From Rhodanobacter sp. 67-28 (lineage in GTDB: Bacteria; Pseudomonadota; Gammaproteobacteria; Xanthomonadales; Rhodanobacteraceae), in the NCBI GenBank assembly GCA_001898415.1, contig MKTU01000077.1:1-32896 (forward strand): a stretch of 32,896 nucleotides of DNA. The letters run 5' to 3'. The position numbers and the translations under genes were made by a program. The notes under the pieces were generated by a model. That model saw nothing but the letters and a program-made list of their open reading frames with translations, was not told the origin of the DNA and did no database searches. Numbering within the stretch: the stretch's first letter is position 1; each line of letters begins with the position of its first letter. Of this stretch, positions 1 through 8,745 are shown one piece after another.

Positions 1-1244
1 TCCAGCAGGCCCTTCTCGACCGCCTTGCGGCGCAGGATGTCCGGGTCCATGCCGTGGCCGTCGTCGCTGACCGCGATCACGATGCGCTCGCCGCGCTGAC
101 TGGCGGAAAGCACGATGCGGCCCTTGCGCGGCTTGCCGTTGCGCTCGCGTTCGTCCGGCATTTCCACGCCGTGGTCGAGTGCGTTGCGCAGCAGGTGGAT
201 CAGCGGGTCGGCCAGCGCTTCGACCAGGCCGCGGTCGAGGTCGGTGCCCTCGCCTTCCAGCACCAGTTCGACCTCCTTGCCGAGCTGGCGCGCGAGGTCG
301 CGCACGATTCGCGGGAAGCGCTGGAACAGGCGTCCGACCGGCTGCATGCGCATGCCCATCGCCGCGCCCTGCAACGCGTCGGTGACGCGATCGAGTTCGC
401 CAGCGGTGGTGGCCAGCGATTCGTCGCCGAGGCGCGCGGCCAGGCTGAGCAGTCGGTTGCGCAGCAGCACCAGTTCGCCGGCGTGGTTGACCAGCAGGTC
501 GAGTCGCGCGGTGTCCACCCGCACCGAATGATCCGCCGCCGCGGCCGGACGCGCCGGGGCGGCGTTCGCCGACGGCGCGGTCGTTGCGGGCGACGGTGCA
601 GGTGAAGGTGAAGGTGAAGGTGAAGGTGCGGCAGGCTGGCCCGGCTTGCCGTGCAGGCTGTCGAGCAGGGCCTCGAACTCGTCGTCGTCGATGCCGGTCG
701 GCGGCGCGGCGGGAAGCGGGGCCGGCGCGACGGTGCCGGGGGCGGCGGTGCCGTACAGGGTGTCCAGCAGCGCCTCGAATTCGTTGTCGTCGATGGCGCC
801 GGCTTCGGCAGGCGCCGCGGCCGGCGGCGGCGCGGCCACCGGTGCCGGCGCCGCGGCGTGCGGCGTGAGCGCCTGCAGCAGGGTCGGCGGCGGCATCGCC
901 ATCGCGCCGCCGTCGCTCACCGCGGCCATCATGTCGTTGAGCAGGTCCAGCGCCTGCAGCAGGCCGTCCATGTGGGCGGCGTCCAGCGCGACCTTGCCGT
1001 TGCGCGCCTCGTTGAGCAGATCCTCGGCGTGGTGGCACAGCACCACCATCGGCTCCAGCGCGAGGAAACCGGCGCCGCCCTTGACGGTGTGGAACGCGCG
1101 AAACACGGCGTTGAGCAGCTCGCTGTCGCGCGGCGACGTCTCCAGCGCCACCAGTTGCTCGCCGAGCCGCTGCAGCAACTCCCCGGCCTCGACCAGGAAA
1201 TCCTGGCGCAGCTCGAGGTCGAATGCCGTGTCCATCGAGGCCAT
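1..1244 (-). CDS. cheA: Chemotaxis histidine kinase CheA, 5' part (runs off the left edge)
   Basis: Partial gene: about 414 codons are present and the frame is open at base 1. CheA autophosphorylates and passes phosphate to CheY to control motor switching. The HPt domain comes first, with the phospho-histidine in FRAFHTVKGGAGF (His52 from the chosen start). A long Ala/Pro-rich linker carries two copies of a motif like IDDxEFEALLDxLxG and a Pro-Ser run. Then follow the dimerisation helix (VDTARLDLLVNHAGELVLL), the N-box HLLRNALDHGVE and the first ATP-lid motif DDGHGMD just before the edge. The rest of the ATPase domain and the CheW-like domain lie outside. The start at 1244 is 4 bp after the cheZ stop; an ATG three codons later (1235) is equally possible. 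The family is certain, the exact start is not. Confidence 0.96.
   Translation of the reverse strand, partial: MASMDTAFDLELRQDFLVEAGELLQRLGEQLVALETSPRDSELLNAVFRAFHTVKGGAGFLALEPMVVLCHHAEDLLNEARNGKVALDAAHMDGLLQALDLLNDMMAAVSDGGAMAMPPPTLLQALTPHAAAPAPVAAPPPAAAPAEAGAIDDNEFEALLDTLYGTAAPGTVAPAPLPAAPPTGIDDDEFEALLDSLHGKPGQPAAPSPSPSPSPAPSPATTAPSANAAPARPAAAADHSVRVDTARLDLLVNHAGELVLLRNRLLSLAARLGDESLATTAGELDRVTDALQGAAMGMRMQPVGRLFQRFPRIVRDLARQLGKEVELVLEGEGTDLDRGLVEALADPLIHLLRNALDHGVEMPDERERNGKPRKGRIVLSASQRGERIVIAVSDDGHGMDPDILRRKAVEKGLL
595..630. repeat. In-frame hexanucleotide tandem repeat in cheA linker
   Basis: Four perfect GGTGAA units (601-624) are flanked by one-base variants GGTGCA (595-600) and GGTGCG (625-630). 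On the coding strand they encode alternating Pro-Ser in the CheA linker. A unit length of six keeps the frame, so gain or loss of units would change only linker length. Confidence 0.85.
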
Positions 1245-1248
1245 GTCC

Positions 1249-1893
1249 TCAGAATCCGAATTCGCTGAGCAGGCGGTCGGCCTCCTCCTGGCTGGAGACC
1301 TTGGCCGCGCTGGCCGGCAGGTCGCTGCCTGCCAGCGCGCCGGTCAGGCGCACCAGTTCCAGCAGGGTCGACTCGACCGAGCCGATGAAGTTGTCGACCT
1401 TCTTGATGCGTTGCCCGGTGAGGTCCTGCCACGACTGCGCCACCACCAGTTCGGCCAGCCCTTCGCGGCAGCCCTCGGCGAACATCACCGATTCGCGCGC
1501 GAGCACCGCGGAGGGCTCGTTGTCCTGCGACCACTTGAGCATTTCGGCGGCGTTGATGGTCAGCGCCTCGGCCTGCGGGCGCATGCGCTCGGCGAAGTCG
1601 ATGGTGCGGTGCGCGGCGTTGGCGCTCATCTCCAGCGCGTCCTGCAGGTACTGGCGCGCGTCGGCGACGTTGCCGGGGAAACCGTCCTGCGCCAGGTCGG
1701 TGCCCAGCCGGCGCACGGCGTCGTGCAGGTCGCGCGCGAGCTGGCCCAGCGCGCGGAACATGTGCTGCTCGCGCTGGCGCACGATGGCGTCCAGCGCCTG
1801 CTCGAACTCGGCGCCGTTCGGGCTGTTCAGCAGTTCGCGCAGTTCGGTCGGCAGGTCCTTGTCCATCGCCAGGGCGGGAGCGGCGGCGTTCAT
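1249..1893 (-). CDS. cheZ: CheY-P phosphatase CheZ
   Basis: 214 aa. CheZ accelerates dephosphorylation of CheY-P and so ends the switching signal. The long central helices carry the active-site motif [13 protein letters not shown], with the catalytic Gln at about residue 156. The extreme C-terminus [12 protein letters not shown] matches the amphipathic CheY-P docking peptide of the family. The ATG at 1893 overlaps the cheY stop by 4 bp (ATGA), so translation is probably coupled. It sits in the order cheY-cheZ-cheA downstream of fliA, as in other polar flagellates. Confidence 0.96.
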   Translation of the reverse strand: MNAAAPALAMDKDLPTELRELLNSPNGAEFEQALDAIVRQREQHMFRALGQLARDLHDAVRRLGTDLAQDGFPGNVADARQYLQDALEMSANAAHRTIDFAERMRPQAEALTINAAEMLKWSQDNEPSAVLARESVMFAEGCREGLAELVVAQSWQDLTGQRIKKVDNFIGSVESTLLELVRLTGALAGSDLPASAAKVSSQEEADRLLSEFGF

Positions 1894-2297
1894 GCGGCCA
1901 CCCCGCCGGCGGCGATGCGCTCGAAGATCTTGGTGAGTTTTTCCTTCAGCGTGACCGCGGTGAACGGCTTGACGATGTAGCCGTTCACGCCGGCCTGGGC
2001 GGCGGCGATGATCTGGTCGCGGTTGTTCTCGGCGGTGACCATCAGCACCGGCAGGCCCTTCAGCGACGCTTCCGCGCGGATCGCCTTGAGCAGGTCGATG
2101 CCGGTCATGTTGGGCATGTTCCAGTCGGTGACCACCAGGTCGAACGGCTGGCTGCGCAGCATCGCGATTGCGTTCTCGCCGTCGTCGGCCTCCTGGATCA
2201 GCGGGTTGCTGAAACCCAGCTCCACCAGCAGGTTCCTGACGATGCGCCGCATGGTGGAGAAGTCGTCCACCACCAGGATTTTCATGTTCTTGTCCAA
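1890..2297 (-). CDS. cheY: Chemotaxis response regulator CheY
   Basis: Single receiver domain that binds FliM when phosphorylated and reverses rotation. Seen: the acidic pair in [13 protein letters not shown], the phospho-acceptor Asp in VVTDWNMP (Asp54 counted from the internal ATG at 2285), Thr in MVTAEN, and Lys in IVKPF. I chose a TTG start at 2297 (135 aa, reading M/L-DKNMKIL) because GGAGAG lies 5 nt upstream and the residues before MKIL resemble the LNKNMKIL start I recall in Vibrio-type CheY. Alternatives are ATG 2285 (131 aa) and ATG 2312 (140 aa), the latter without a good ribosome site. The gene follows fliA after about 60 bp and overlaps cheZ. Confidence 0.95.
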   Translation of the reverse strand: MDKNMKILVVDDFSTMRRIVRNLLVELGFSNPLIQEADDGENAIAMLRSQPFDLVVTDWNMPNMTGIDLLKAIRAEASLKGLPVLMVTAENNRDQIIAAAQAGVNGYIVKPFTAVTLKEKLTKIFERIAAGGVAA

Positions 2298-2355
2298 CGC
2301 TTCTCTCCACATGGGCCGTCAGGCGGCCCCTTGGTTTTGGTCCGTCCGGCCGCGG

Positions 2356-3084
2356 TCAGCCGCGCCAGCCGGAAAGTCGTGCGCGCAACCGGAGCACCGC
2401 CTGCCCGTGGATCTGGCAGACGCGGGACTCGCTCACGCCGAGCACCGCGCCGATCTCCTTCAGGTTCAACTCCTGTTCGTAGTACAGCGACATCACCAGC
2501 TGCTCGCGTTCGGGCAGGCCGCTGATCGCCTCGGCCAGGTCCTCGCGCATGCCCTCGCGCTCGATGTTCTCCGACGGCCCGAGGCTGCCCTCGTCGGCCA
2601 CGTCCATCACGCCGCCCTCGTCGCCGTCGTCCGACCCGGTGAGGCTGAGCAGCCGCACGCAGGCGGCATCGGCCAGCACCTGGTGGTATTCCTCGGCGCT
2701 GATGCCCAGCCGCCGCATCACCTCCTTCTCGTCCGCCTCCGCACCCGTCTCGACCTCGATCTGGCGGATCACCTCCGCCACCTCGCGGGTCTTGCGATGG
2801 ACCGAGCGCGGCGCCCAGTCGGTGCGTCGCAGCTCGTCCAGCATCGCGCCACGGATGCGGATGCCCGCATACGTTTCGAAGCTCGCCCCGCGGTTCTGGG
2901 CGAAATTGCGCGACGCTTCCAGCAAACCGATCATTCCCGACTGGATCAGGTCGCCCACGTCCACGCTGGCCGGCAACCGCCCCATCAGGTGATAGGCGAT
3001 CCGCCGCACCAACGGTGCATGCCGGCGTACCAGTTCGTCGGCACTTTCGCGGGAAACCTGCAGATACTCCGAAGCCACACTCAT
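2356..3084 (-). CDS. fliA: Flagellar sigma factor sigma-28 (FliA)
   Basis: 242 aa, normal length for FliA. It directs RNA polymerase to late flagellar genes (filament and, in many species, chemotaxis). Region 2 is seen in RRIAYHLMGRLPASVDVGDL and the FETYAGIRIRGAMLDELR stretch; region 4 ends with the helix-turn-helix ELNLKEIGAVLGVSESRVCQ. The ATG overlaps the flhG stop by 4 bp, so it is translated as part of flhF-flhG-fliA. Its candidate targets in this window are the sigma-28-like sites before flgK and fliC. The anti-sigma factor FlgM is not in the window. Confidence 0.97.
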   Translation of the reverse strand: MSVASEYLQVSRESADELVRRHAPLVRRIAYHLMGRLPASVDVGDLIQSGMIGLLEASRNFAQNRGASFETYAGIRIRGAMLDELRRTDWAPRSVHRKTREVAEVIRQIEVETGAEADEKEVMRRLGISAEEYHQVLADAACVRLLSLTGSDDGDEGGVMDVADEGSLGPSENIEREGMREDLAEAISGLPEREQLVMSLYYEQELNLKEIGAVLGVSESRVCQIHGQAVLRLRARLSGWRG

Positions 3085-4040
3085 CTCGGCACCCCATCAG
3101 CCGTTGCGTTCCGGCCGCCAAAGAAGGCAATCCGGTCGAACACTGCGCGGTCCGTCTCCGCCCACTTATCGACCAGTTCCGCCAATTTCTTGAATGCCAG
3201 CGCCGAATGGCTCGACGGCCACACGTCGACGACGGCACATTGCCTGCGGATGGCCTGGCGCAGACGCTCGTCGTGCGGCACCCATCCACTGAAATCGATC
3301 ACCACGTCCAGGAAGCGGTCGCTGACCCGCGCCAGCTTCTGGTGCAGCGCGCGCGCATCGCCCTCGTTGCGCACCATGTTGGCCACCATGCGGATGCGCC
3401 GCACGCCGAAATCGCGGCTGAGCACCTTGGTCAGGCCGTAGGCGTCGGTCAGCGAGGCGGGCTCGTCGCACACCACCAGGATCACGTCCGAGGCGGCGGC
3501 GGCAAACATGGTCACGTTGTCGGACAGGCCGGCAGCGGTGTCCACCAGCAGGAATTCGGGCGGGCGCGCCAGTTCGTCGAACGCGCGGATGATCGCCGCG
3601 TGCTCGCCGTTGTCGAGCTGCGCCAGCCGGCGCGCACCGGAGCCGGCCGGCACCACCTGCAGGCCGCGCGCGGCGGGCAGCAGCAGTTCCTCCAGCGTGC
3701 ACTCGCCGTCGAGCAGGTGGCCGATGTGGCGCGAGGGGGTGAGCCCGAGCATCACGTCGACGTTGGCCAGGCCCATGTCGGCGTCCAGCAGCATCACCTC
3801 GCGGCCGGCGATGGACAGTGCCATCGCCAGGTTCACCGCGACCGTGCTCTTGCCCACGCCACCCTTGCCGCCGGCCACCGCGATGGTGCGGCACGGCGGG
3901 CGTGCGGGCGCGCCGTTGCCGAACAGGGTGCTGGCCTGGTGACCCGGCGGCAGCGCGGCCGGCGGGGTCGCCGGGCCGGCGGCCATGCCCAGTGTCTGTT
4001 GCAGCCCGAAGGCCTGGTCCATTGCAGGTACTCCGCTCAT
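3081..4040 (-). CDS. flhG: MinD-like ATPase FlhG (FleN), flagellar number control
   Basis: 319 aa. FlhG limits flagellar number and in polar flagellates restrains FleQ. The deviant Walker A GGKGGVGKST is at about residues 57-66, followed by LLDADMGLANVDVMLG. The N-terminus has DQAFGLQ (residues 8-14), matching the DQAxxLR-type motif that stimulates the FlhF GTPase in known systems. The C-terminal region ends in a probable amphipathic segment (LVDKWAETDRAVFDRI). It overlaps flhF upstream and fliA downstream by 4 bp each. FleN is the usual name in Pseudomonas. Role is inferred from family and context. Confidence 0.96.
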   Translation of the reverse strand: MSGVPAMDQAFGLQQTLGMAAGPATPPAALPPGHQASTLFGNGAPARPPCRTIAVAGGKGGVGKSTVAVNLAMALSIAGREVMLLDADMGLANVDVMLGLTPSRHIGHLLDGECTLEELLLPAARGLQVVPAGSGARRLAQLDNGEHAAIIRAFDELARPPEFLLVDTAAGLSDNVTMFAAAASDVILVVCDEPASLTDAYGLTKVLSRDFGVRRIRMVANMVRNEGDARALHQKLARVSDRFLDVVIDFSGWVPHDERLRQAIRRQCAVVDVWPSSHSALAFKKLAELVDKWAETDRAVFDRIAFFGGRNATADGVPR

Positions 4041-5323
4041 GCGCTGGCTACCGCCAGTCCGAACCGGTCGGCCATCAGGCTATCGTCGGGAATGCCGGTC
4101 TTCAGCGATTGCGCCGCGCGGCACACCAGCACGCGCGCGTCGGCCACGCTGATGTCTTCCGGCACGCGCTGGCCGTCGGTGGTGTAGTCCAGTGCCAGCC
4201 GGCGCCGGATCAGCACCGACAGCGCGCCGCCCAGGTTGGGCGCTTCGTCGAGCTTGGTCAGGATGCAGGCCTGCGGCTGCAGCGGCAGGTAGGCGCGCAC
4301 GGCGTCGTCCAGCGACTGTGCATGCGTGTTCGCCGCCAGCACCAGGGTGGCGCGCAGTTCATTGGCCTGGGCCAGGGTGTCCAGCTGCTGGTTGAGCCGG
4401 GGATCGTGGCTGGCCACGCCGGCGGTGTCGATCAGCACGGTGTGGCGATCGCGCAGCAGCTCCAGCACCTTGCGCAGGCTGTCGCCGTCGTAGGCCGGGT
4501 AGACGCGCACGCCGAGCAGGCGGCCGTAGTGTTCCAGTTGCGCGGCCGCGCCGATGCGGTAGTGGTCGGTGCTGACCAGGGCGACCTGGTCGGCGCCGTG
4601 GCGCATCACCGCGCGGGCGGCGAGCTTGGCGATGGTGGTGGTCTTGCCCACGCCGGTGGGACCGACCAGGGCGGTGACCATCGGCGCATCGTCGGCCAGC
4701 GCGCGGCCGCTCACCGCCAGGCGGCGGCTGAGCATGCCCAGCGGCAGGTAGCGCGCCTGCTCGGCATTGATCTGCTCGGGCAGGTCGTCGACCAGCAAAC
4801 GCGCCACGTCGGGCTCGATGCCGATGCGGGTCATCTCGCGCAGCACCCGCGCGCGCAGCGGCTGGCGCCGCTCCAGGTCGTTCCAGGCGAGGCTGGACAA
4901 CTGCACTTCCAGCATCTCGCGCATGCTGCCCAGCTCGTTGCGCAGGCGCGCCGTGTCCTGCGCGGCACGTTCCATCAGCGGCGCGGCCGCGGCACGCGCG
5001 GCGACCGGCGCGGCAGGCGTCGGCTCGACGCGCGGACGACGCGGCGGCGGCGGTGCCACCGCGGCACGAGGCGCGGGCGCCTCCGCGACCGGCGGCTGGC
5101 TGTTCGCCGCCGGCAACGGTGGTGGCGGCTCGGCCGGCGCACGCGCGGCACCCTGGCGCGAAGCCTCGCGCATCAGCGCTTCGTCGTAATCCAGCGCCGC
5201 GATGATCTCGATGCCCTCGGCAATCCGCCGCGTCGACAGGATCACCGCCTCGTCGCCCTGCTCCTCGCGCACCTCGCGCATCGCCTGGCGCATGTCGGGG
5301 GCTACGTAACGTTTGATTTTCAT
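4037..5323 (-). CDS. flhF: Polar flagellum placement GTPase FlhF
   Basis: 428 aa SRP-type GTPase that recruits early flagellar parts to the pole. Three parts are visible: an N-terminal B domain (MKIKRYVAPDMRQAM), an Ala/Pro-rich linker at about residues 55-115, and the NG GTPase domain. The P-loop GPTGVGKTTT is at about 221-230, then STDHYRIGA, LIDTAG and ILTKLDE. The linker is long and low in complexity but keeps frame. It is 172 bp downstream of flhA, a gap filled by heptamer repeats in which I see no clear promoter. It overlaps flhG by 4 bp. Confidence 0.97.
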   Translation of the reverse strand: MKIKRYVAPDMRQAMREVREEQGDEAVILSTRRIAEGIEIIAALDYDEALMREASRQGAARAPAEPPPPLPAANSQPPVAEAPAPRAAVAPPPPRRPRVEPTPAAPVAARAAAAPLMERAAQDTARLRNELGSMREMLEVQLSSLAWNDLERRQPLRARVLREMTRIGIEPDVARLLVDDLPEQINAEQARYLPLGMLSRRLAVSGRALADDAPMVTALVGPTGVGKTTTIAKLAARAVMRHGADQVALVSTDHYRIGAAAQLEHYGRLLGVRVYPAYDGDSLRKVLELLRDRHTVLIDTAGVASHDPRLNQQLDTLAQANELRATLVLAANTHAQSLDDAVRAYLPLQPQACILTKLDEAPNLGGALSVLIRRRLALDYTTDGQRVPEDISVADARVLVCRAAQSLKTGIPDDSLMADRFGLAVASA

Positions 5324-5342
5324 GGGTGCTCGCTTCGCTCGC

Positions 5343-5483
5343 GGGAATAGGGAATGGGGAATAGGGAATCGGCAGAAGCAGCCGCGTCGCGCTCGACAGC
5401 ACGCGGCCTTCGCGATTTCCCATTCCCGATTTCAGTTTCGTGTGCGCGCATTTCCTATTCCCTATTTCCTATTCCCTATTCCC
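5343..5483. repeat. Inverted GGGAATA heptamer array between flhA and flhF
   Basis: The left arm (5343-5369) has GGGAATA-type units in the plus direction. The right arms (5416-5430 and 5452-5483) have TATTCCC-type units in the opposite direction, giving a long imperfect inverted repeat. It fills nearly all of the 172 bp between the flhA stop and flhF start. It could form a hairpin in the flhA-flhF transcript. A second array of the same family lies between fleQ and fliE, so this is a dispersed element and not gene-specific. Confidence 0.85.
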
Positions 5484-5495
5484 GGCGTTGGGGCG

Positions 5496-7589
5496 CTAGC
5501 GCCCCAGCGCTTGTACCAATCGCACCCGACGGTTGTCGGGCACCTCGTTGTAGGCCAGTACGTGCAGGTTCTGTGCCACATGGCGGGTGAAGCGCGCGAG
5601 CCATGGCCGCAGCGGTGGCGCAACCAGCAATACCGCGGGTTCGCCGCTCATTTCCTGGCGTCGCGCGGCATCGGCCACGCTCTGCTGCAGGCGGTCGGCC
5701 AGGCCCGGTTCCACCGCGGCTCCGGCCACGCCGCCGCCGCCGGAAAGCGAGCCGAGCAGGATCTGTTCGAGCTCCGGCGCCAGCGTGATCACCGGCACCT
5801 CGGTACCCAGCCCGGTGATCTCCTGCACGATCTGCCGGCCCAGCGCGACGCGCACGGCGGCGGTCAGAACGCCGGGATCCTGACTCTGCCCGGCGTGCTC
5901 CGCCAAGGATTCGACGATGCTGCGCATGTTGCGGATCGGCACCCGCTCGGCCAGCAGGTTCTGCAGCACCTTGACCACCACGCCCAGCGACAGCCGCTTG
6001 GGCACCAGGTCCTCGACCAGCTTCGGCGCGTTGGCGGCGAGCCGGTCCAGCAGTTGCTGCACGTCCTGGTGGCTGAGCAGTTCGTGCGCGTGGCCCTGCA
6101 GGATGTGCGACAGATGCGTGGCGATCACCGTGGCCGGGTCGACCACGGTATAGCCGTAGCTTTGCGCCAGCTCGCGCTGGCCGCTCTCGATCCACACCGC
6201 CTCCAGCCCGAATGCCGGGTCCTGCGTGGCGATGCCCTGCAAGGTGCCGTGCACCTGGCCCGGATTGATCGCCATCAGGCGGTCGTTGTGCACCTCGGCC
6301 TCGCCCATCGGCACGCCCATCAGGGTGATGCGGTAGGTGTTGGGGCCGAGGTCCAGGTTGTCGCGGATATGCACCGCCGGCACCAGGAAACCGAGTTCCT
6401 GCGACAGCTTGCGGCGCACCGACTTGATCCGCCCCATCAGCTCGCCGCCCTGGTGGGTGTCGACCAGCGGGATCAGCCGGTAGCCCACTTCCAGGCCCAG
6501 CGGATCGACGCTGGCCACGTCCTCCCAGCCCAGCTCCAGCCGCTCGGTCGGTGCGGCCGCCACCGGCGCCTCGGCTACCGACTCGGCCAGCCGCTCGCGC
6601 GTCTCGCGCTCGCGCTTGAACAGCAGCCAGGCGATGCCGCCGCAGATGCCGCCCAGCAGCAGGAAGGCCACGTTCGGCATGCCCGGGATCACGCCCATCA
6701 CGCCCAGCACCACCGCGGCCACCGCCAGCGCGCGCGGCTGGCCGAACACCTGGCCGATCACCTGCTTGCCCATGTCCTGCGATTTGGACACGCGCGTGAC
6801 GATCACCGCCGCGGCCACCGACAGCAGCAGCGCCGGCACCTGCGCCACCAGGCCATCGCCGATGGTGAGCAAGGTGTAGGTGCGCGCCGCCTCGCTGGCG
6901 GACAGGCCGTGCTGCATCACGCCGACGAAGAACCCGCCGACGATGTTGATGAACAGGATCAGGATGCCGGCGGTGGCGTCGCCGCGCACGAACTTCGAGG
7001 CGCCGTCCATCGAGCCGTAGAAGTCCGCCTCCTCGCGTACTTCCTGGCGCCGCTCGCGCGCCTGCTCCTGGGTCAGCAGGCCGGCGTTGAGGTCGGCGTC
7101 GATCGCCATCTGCTTGCCGGGCATGGCGTCCAGGGTGAACCGCGCGGTCACCTCCGATACGCGGGTGGCGCCCTTGGTGATCACCACGAAGTTGATCACC
7201 ACGATGATGGCGAACACCACCAGGCCCACGGCGAAATTGCCGCCGATGACGAACTCGCCGAATGCCTCGATCACCTTGCCGGCGGCGCCGGGGCCGTCGT
7301 GGCCGTGCAGCAGCACCACGCGGGTGGAGGCGATGTTGAGCGCCAGCCGCAGCAAGGTGGCCATCAGCACCACGGTGGGGAACGCGGCGAACTCCAGCGG
7401 CCGCATCACGTAGACCACGGCCAGCAAAATCACCAGCGACAAGGCGATGTTGAAGCTGAACAGGATATCCAGCAAAAACGGCGGCATCGGCAGCATCAGC
7501 ATGCCCAGCATCGCCAGCACGATCACCGGCGCGCCAACACCCCGTCGCGCGAGGTGTCTGAAATTGCCCAGTACGTCTGCACCCGTCAT
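5496..7589 (-). CDS. flhA: Flagellar export gate protein FlhA
   Basis: 697 aa, full length for the family. FlhA is the large inner-membrane component of the flagellar type III export gate and its cytosolic ring docks substrates and chaperones. The N-terminal half has about eight hydrophobic segments (for example VIVLAMLGMLMLPMPPFLL). The conserved cytosolic FHIPEP loop is seen at GKQMAIDADLNAGLLTQEQA. The C-terminal half is soluble. It starts 12 bp after the flhB stop and belongs to the fliL-to-flhA transcription unit. Confidence 0.98.
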   Translation of the reverse strand: MTGADVLGNFRHLARRGVGAPVIVLAMLGMLMLPMPPFLLDILFSFNIALSLVILLAVVYVMRPLEFAAFPTVVLMATLLRLALNIASTRVVLLHGHDGPGAAGKVIEAFGEFVIGGNFAVGLVVFAIIVVINFVVITKGATRVSEVTARFTLDAMPGKQMAIDADLNAGLLTQEQARERRQEVREEADFYGSMDGASKFVRGDATAGILILFINIVGGFFVGVMQHGLSASEAARTYTLLTIGDGLVAQVPALLLSVAAAVIVTRVSKSQDMGKQVIGQVFGQPRALAVAAVVLGVMGVIPGMPNVAFLLLGGICGGIAWLLFKRERETRERLAESVAEAPVAAAPTERLELGWEDVASVDPLGLEVGYRLIPLVDTHQGGELMGRIKSVRRKLSQELGFLVPAVHIRDNLDLGPNTYRITLMGVPMGEAEVHNDRLMAINPGQVHGTLQGIATQDPAFGLEAVWIESGQRELAQSYGYTVVDPATVIATHLSHILQGHAHELLSHQDVQQLLDRLAANAPKLVEDLVPKRLSLGVVVKVLQNLLAERVPIRNMRSIVESLAEHAGQSQDPGVLTAAVRVALGRQIVQEITGLGTEVPVITLAPELEQILLGSLSGGGGVAGAAVEPGLADRLQQSVADAARRQEMSGEPAVLLVAPPLRPWLARFTRHVAQNLHVLAYNEVPDNRRVRLVQALGR

Positions 7590-7601
7590 CGTTTTGACTC
7601 G

Positions 7602-8741
7602 TCACGCATCGCGGTAGGGGCCCATCAGGTCAGGATCGACCTCGGGGTTGGGTGCGGCCGGCGGGCTCTCGCCCTGCGCCGCGGCTTGCTTGAGCTGGTA
7701 GACCCAGGCGAGCACCTGGGCCACCGCGACAAACAGCGAAGCGGGGATTTCGCGGCCCAGTTCAGTCGTTGCATACAAGGCGCGTGCCAACGGCGGCGCT
7801 TCCACCACCGGGATGCGGTGGCTGGCCGCCACCAGGCGGATCTGCGCGGCCAGCACGTCGACGCCCTTGGCGATCACCCGCGGCGCGCCCATGCGGCCAT
7901 CGTCGTAACGCAGCGCCACCGCGAAGTGGGTGGGGTTGACCACCAGCACGTCGGCGCGGGGCAGGTCCTCCATCATGCGGCGGCGCGCCTGCGCCTGCTG
8001 CACCTGGCGGATACGCCCCTTCATCTCGGGATTGCCCTCGCTCTCCTTCATCTCATCCTTGATCTCCTGCTTGGTCATGCGCAGGTTCTTGGCGTGGTCG
8101 AACTTCTGGTACAGCGCATCGATCGCACCGATCAGCGCCAGGATCACGCCGAACCACAACGCGGCACGCCCGAGCAGCCCGATCGACTGCGCGATGCCGG
8201 CCGCCACCGAGCCGCGCCCGGTGGCCTGCAGTTCGCCCTGCCAGTGCTGCAGCACCAGCGCCAGCACGCCACCGATGAACAGCAGCTTGAGCAGTGCCTT
8301 GCCCAGCTCCACCAGGCCGCGCAGCGCGAAGATGTTGCCCAGCCCCTTGATCGGGTCGAGCCGCTCGAACTTCGGTTGCAGCGCCTCGGTGCTGAAGTTC
8401 AACCCACCCAGCAGCAGCGGCCCGGCCAGCGCGGCCAGCAAGGTGGCGATGGCCACCGGCGCGAACAGCAGCAGCGCCTCGTGCATCGCCGCGTGCAGCG
8501 CACTGCCGGCCAGCGCGTCGGTGAACAGCGCATCGCGCGAGTAGCCCAGGCCCAACGCAAAGATGCGCCGCGCATGCTCCAGGCCGCTCTGCCCGCTGCC
8601 CATCAGCGCCGCCACGCCGGCCAGCACCACCAGCGCGCCGGACAGGTCGCGCGATCGCGGAACCTCGCCCTTCTCGCGCGATTCGCGAAGTTTCTTTTCT
8701 GTCGGTTGTTCGGTTTTTTCCTGGTCGCTGTCGTCGGACAT
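7602..8741 (-). CDS. flhB: Export gate substrate-switch protein FlhB
   Basis: 379 aa. FlhB switches export from rod/hook to filament substrates after self-cleavage. The N-terminal charged region (SDQEKTEQPTEKKLRESREKG) is typical, four membrane segments follow to about residue 210, and the autocleavage motif NPTH is intact at residues 269-272. The C-terminal tail is somewhat longer than in enteric FlhB and rich in Pro, Glu and Asp. The gene starts 4 bp after the fliR stop and is followed closely by flhA. Confidence 0.98.
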   Translation of the reverse strand: MSDDSDQEKTEQPTEKKLRESREKGEVPRSRDLSGALVVLAGVAALMGSGQSGLEHARRIFALGLGYSRDALFTDALAGSALHAAMHEALLLFAPVAIATLLAALAGPLLLGGLNFSTEALQPKFERLDPIKGLGNIFALRGLVELGKALLKLLFIGGVLALVLQHWQGELQATGRGSVAAGIAQSIGLLGRAALWFGVILALIGAIDALYQKFDHAKNLRMTKQEIKDEMKESEGNPEMKGRIRQVQQAQARRRMMEDLPRADVLVVNPTHFAVALRYDDGRMGAPRVIAKGVDVLAAQIRLVAASHRIPVVEAPPLARALYATTELGREIPASLFVAVAQVLAWVYQLKQAAAQGESPPAAPNPEVDPDLMGPYRDA

Positions 8742-8745
8742 GGCG

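Noticed and set aside
2313..2335. Short GC-rich hairpin between fliA and cheY (GGGCCG/CGGCCC)
   Set aside because: The stem is only about 6 bp, has no U-run, and lies within a probable operon; not convincing as a terminator.
5324..5495. Possible sigma-54 promoter before flhF
   Set aside because: I checked the minus strand for GG and GC at the right spacing and found no acceptable match in the heptamer-repeat gap.
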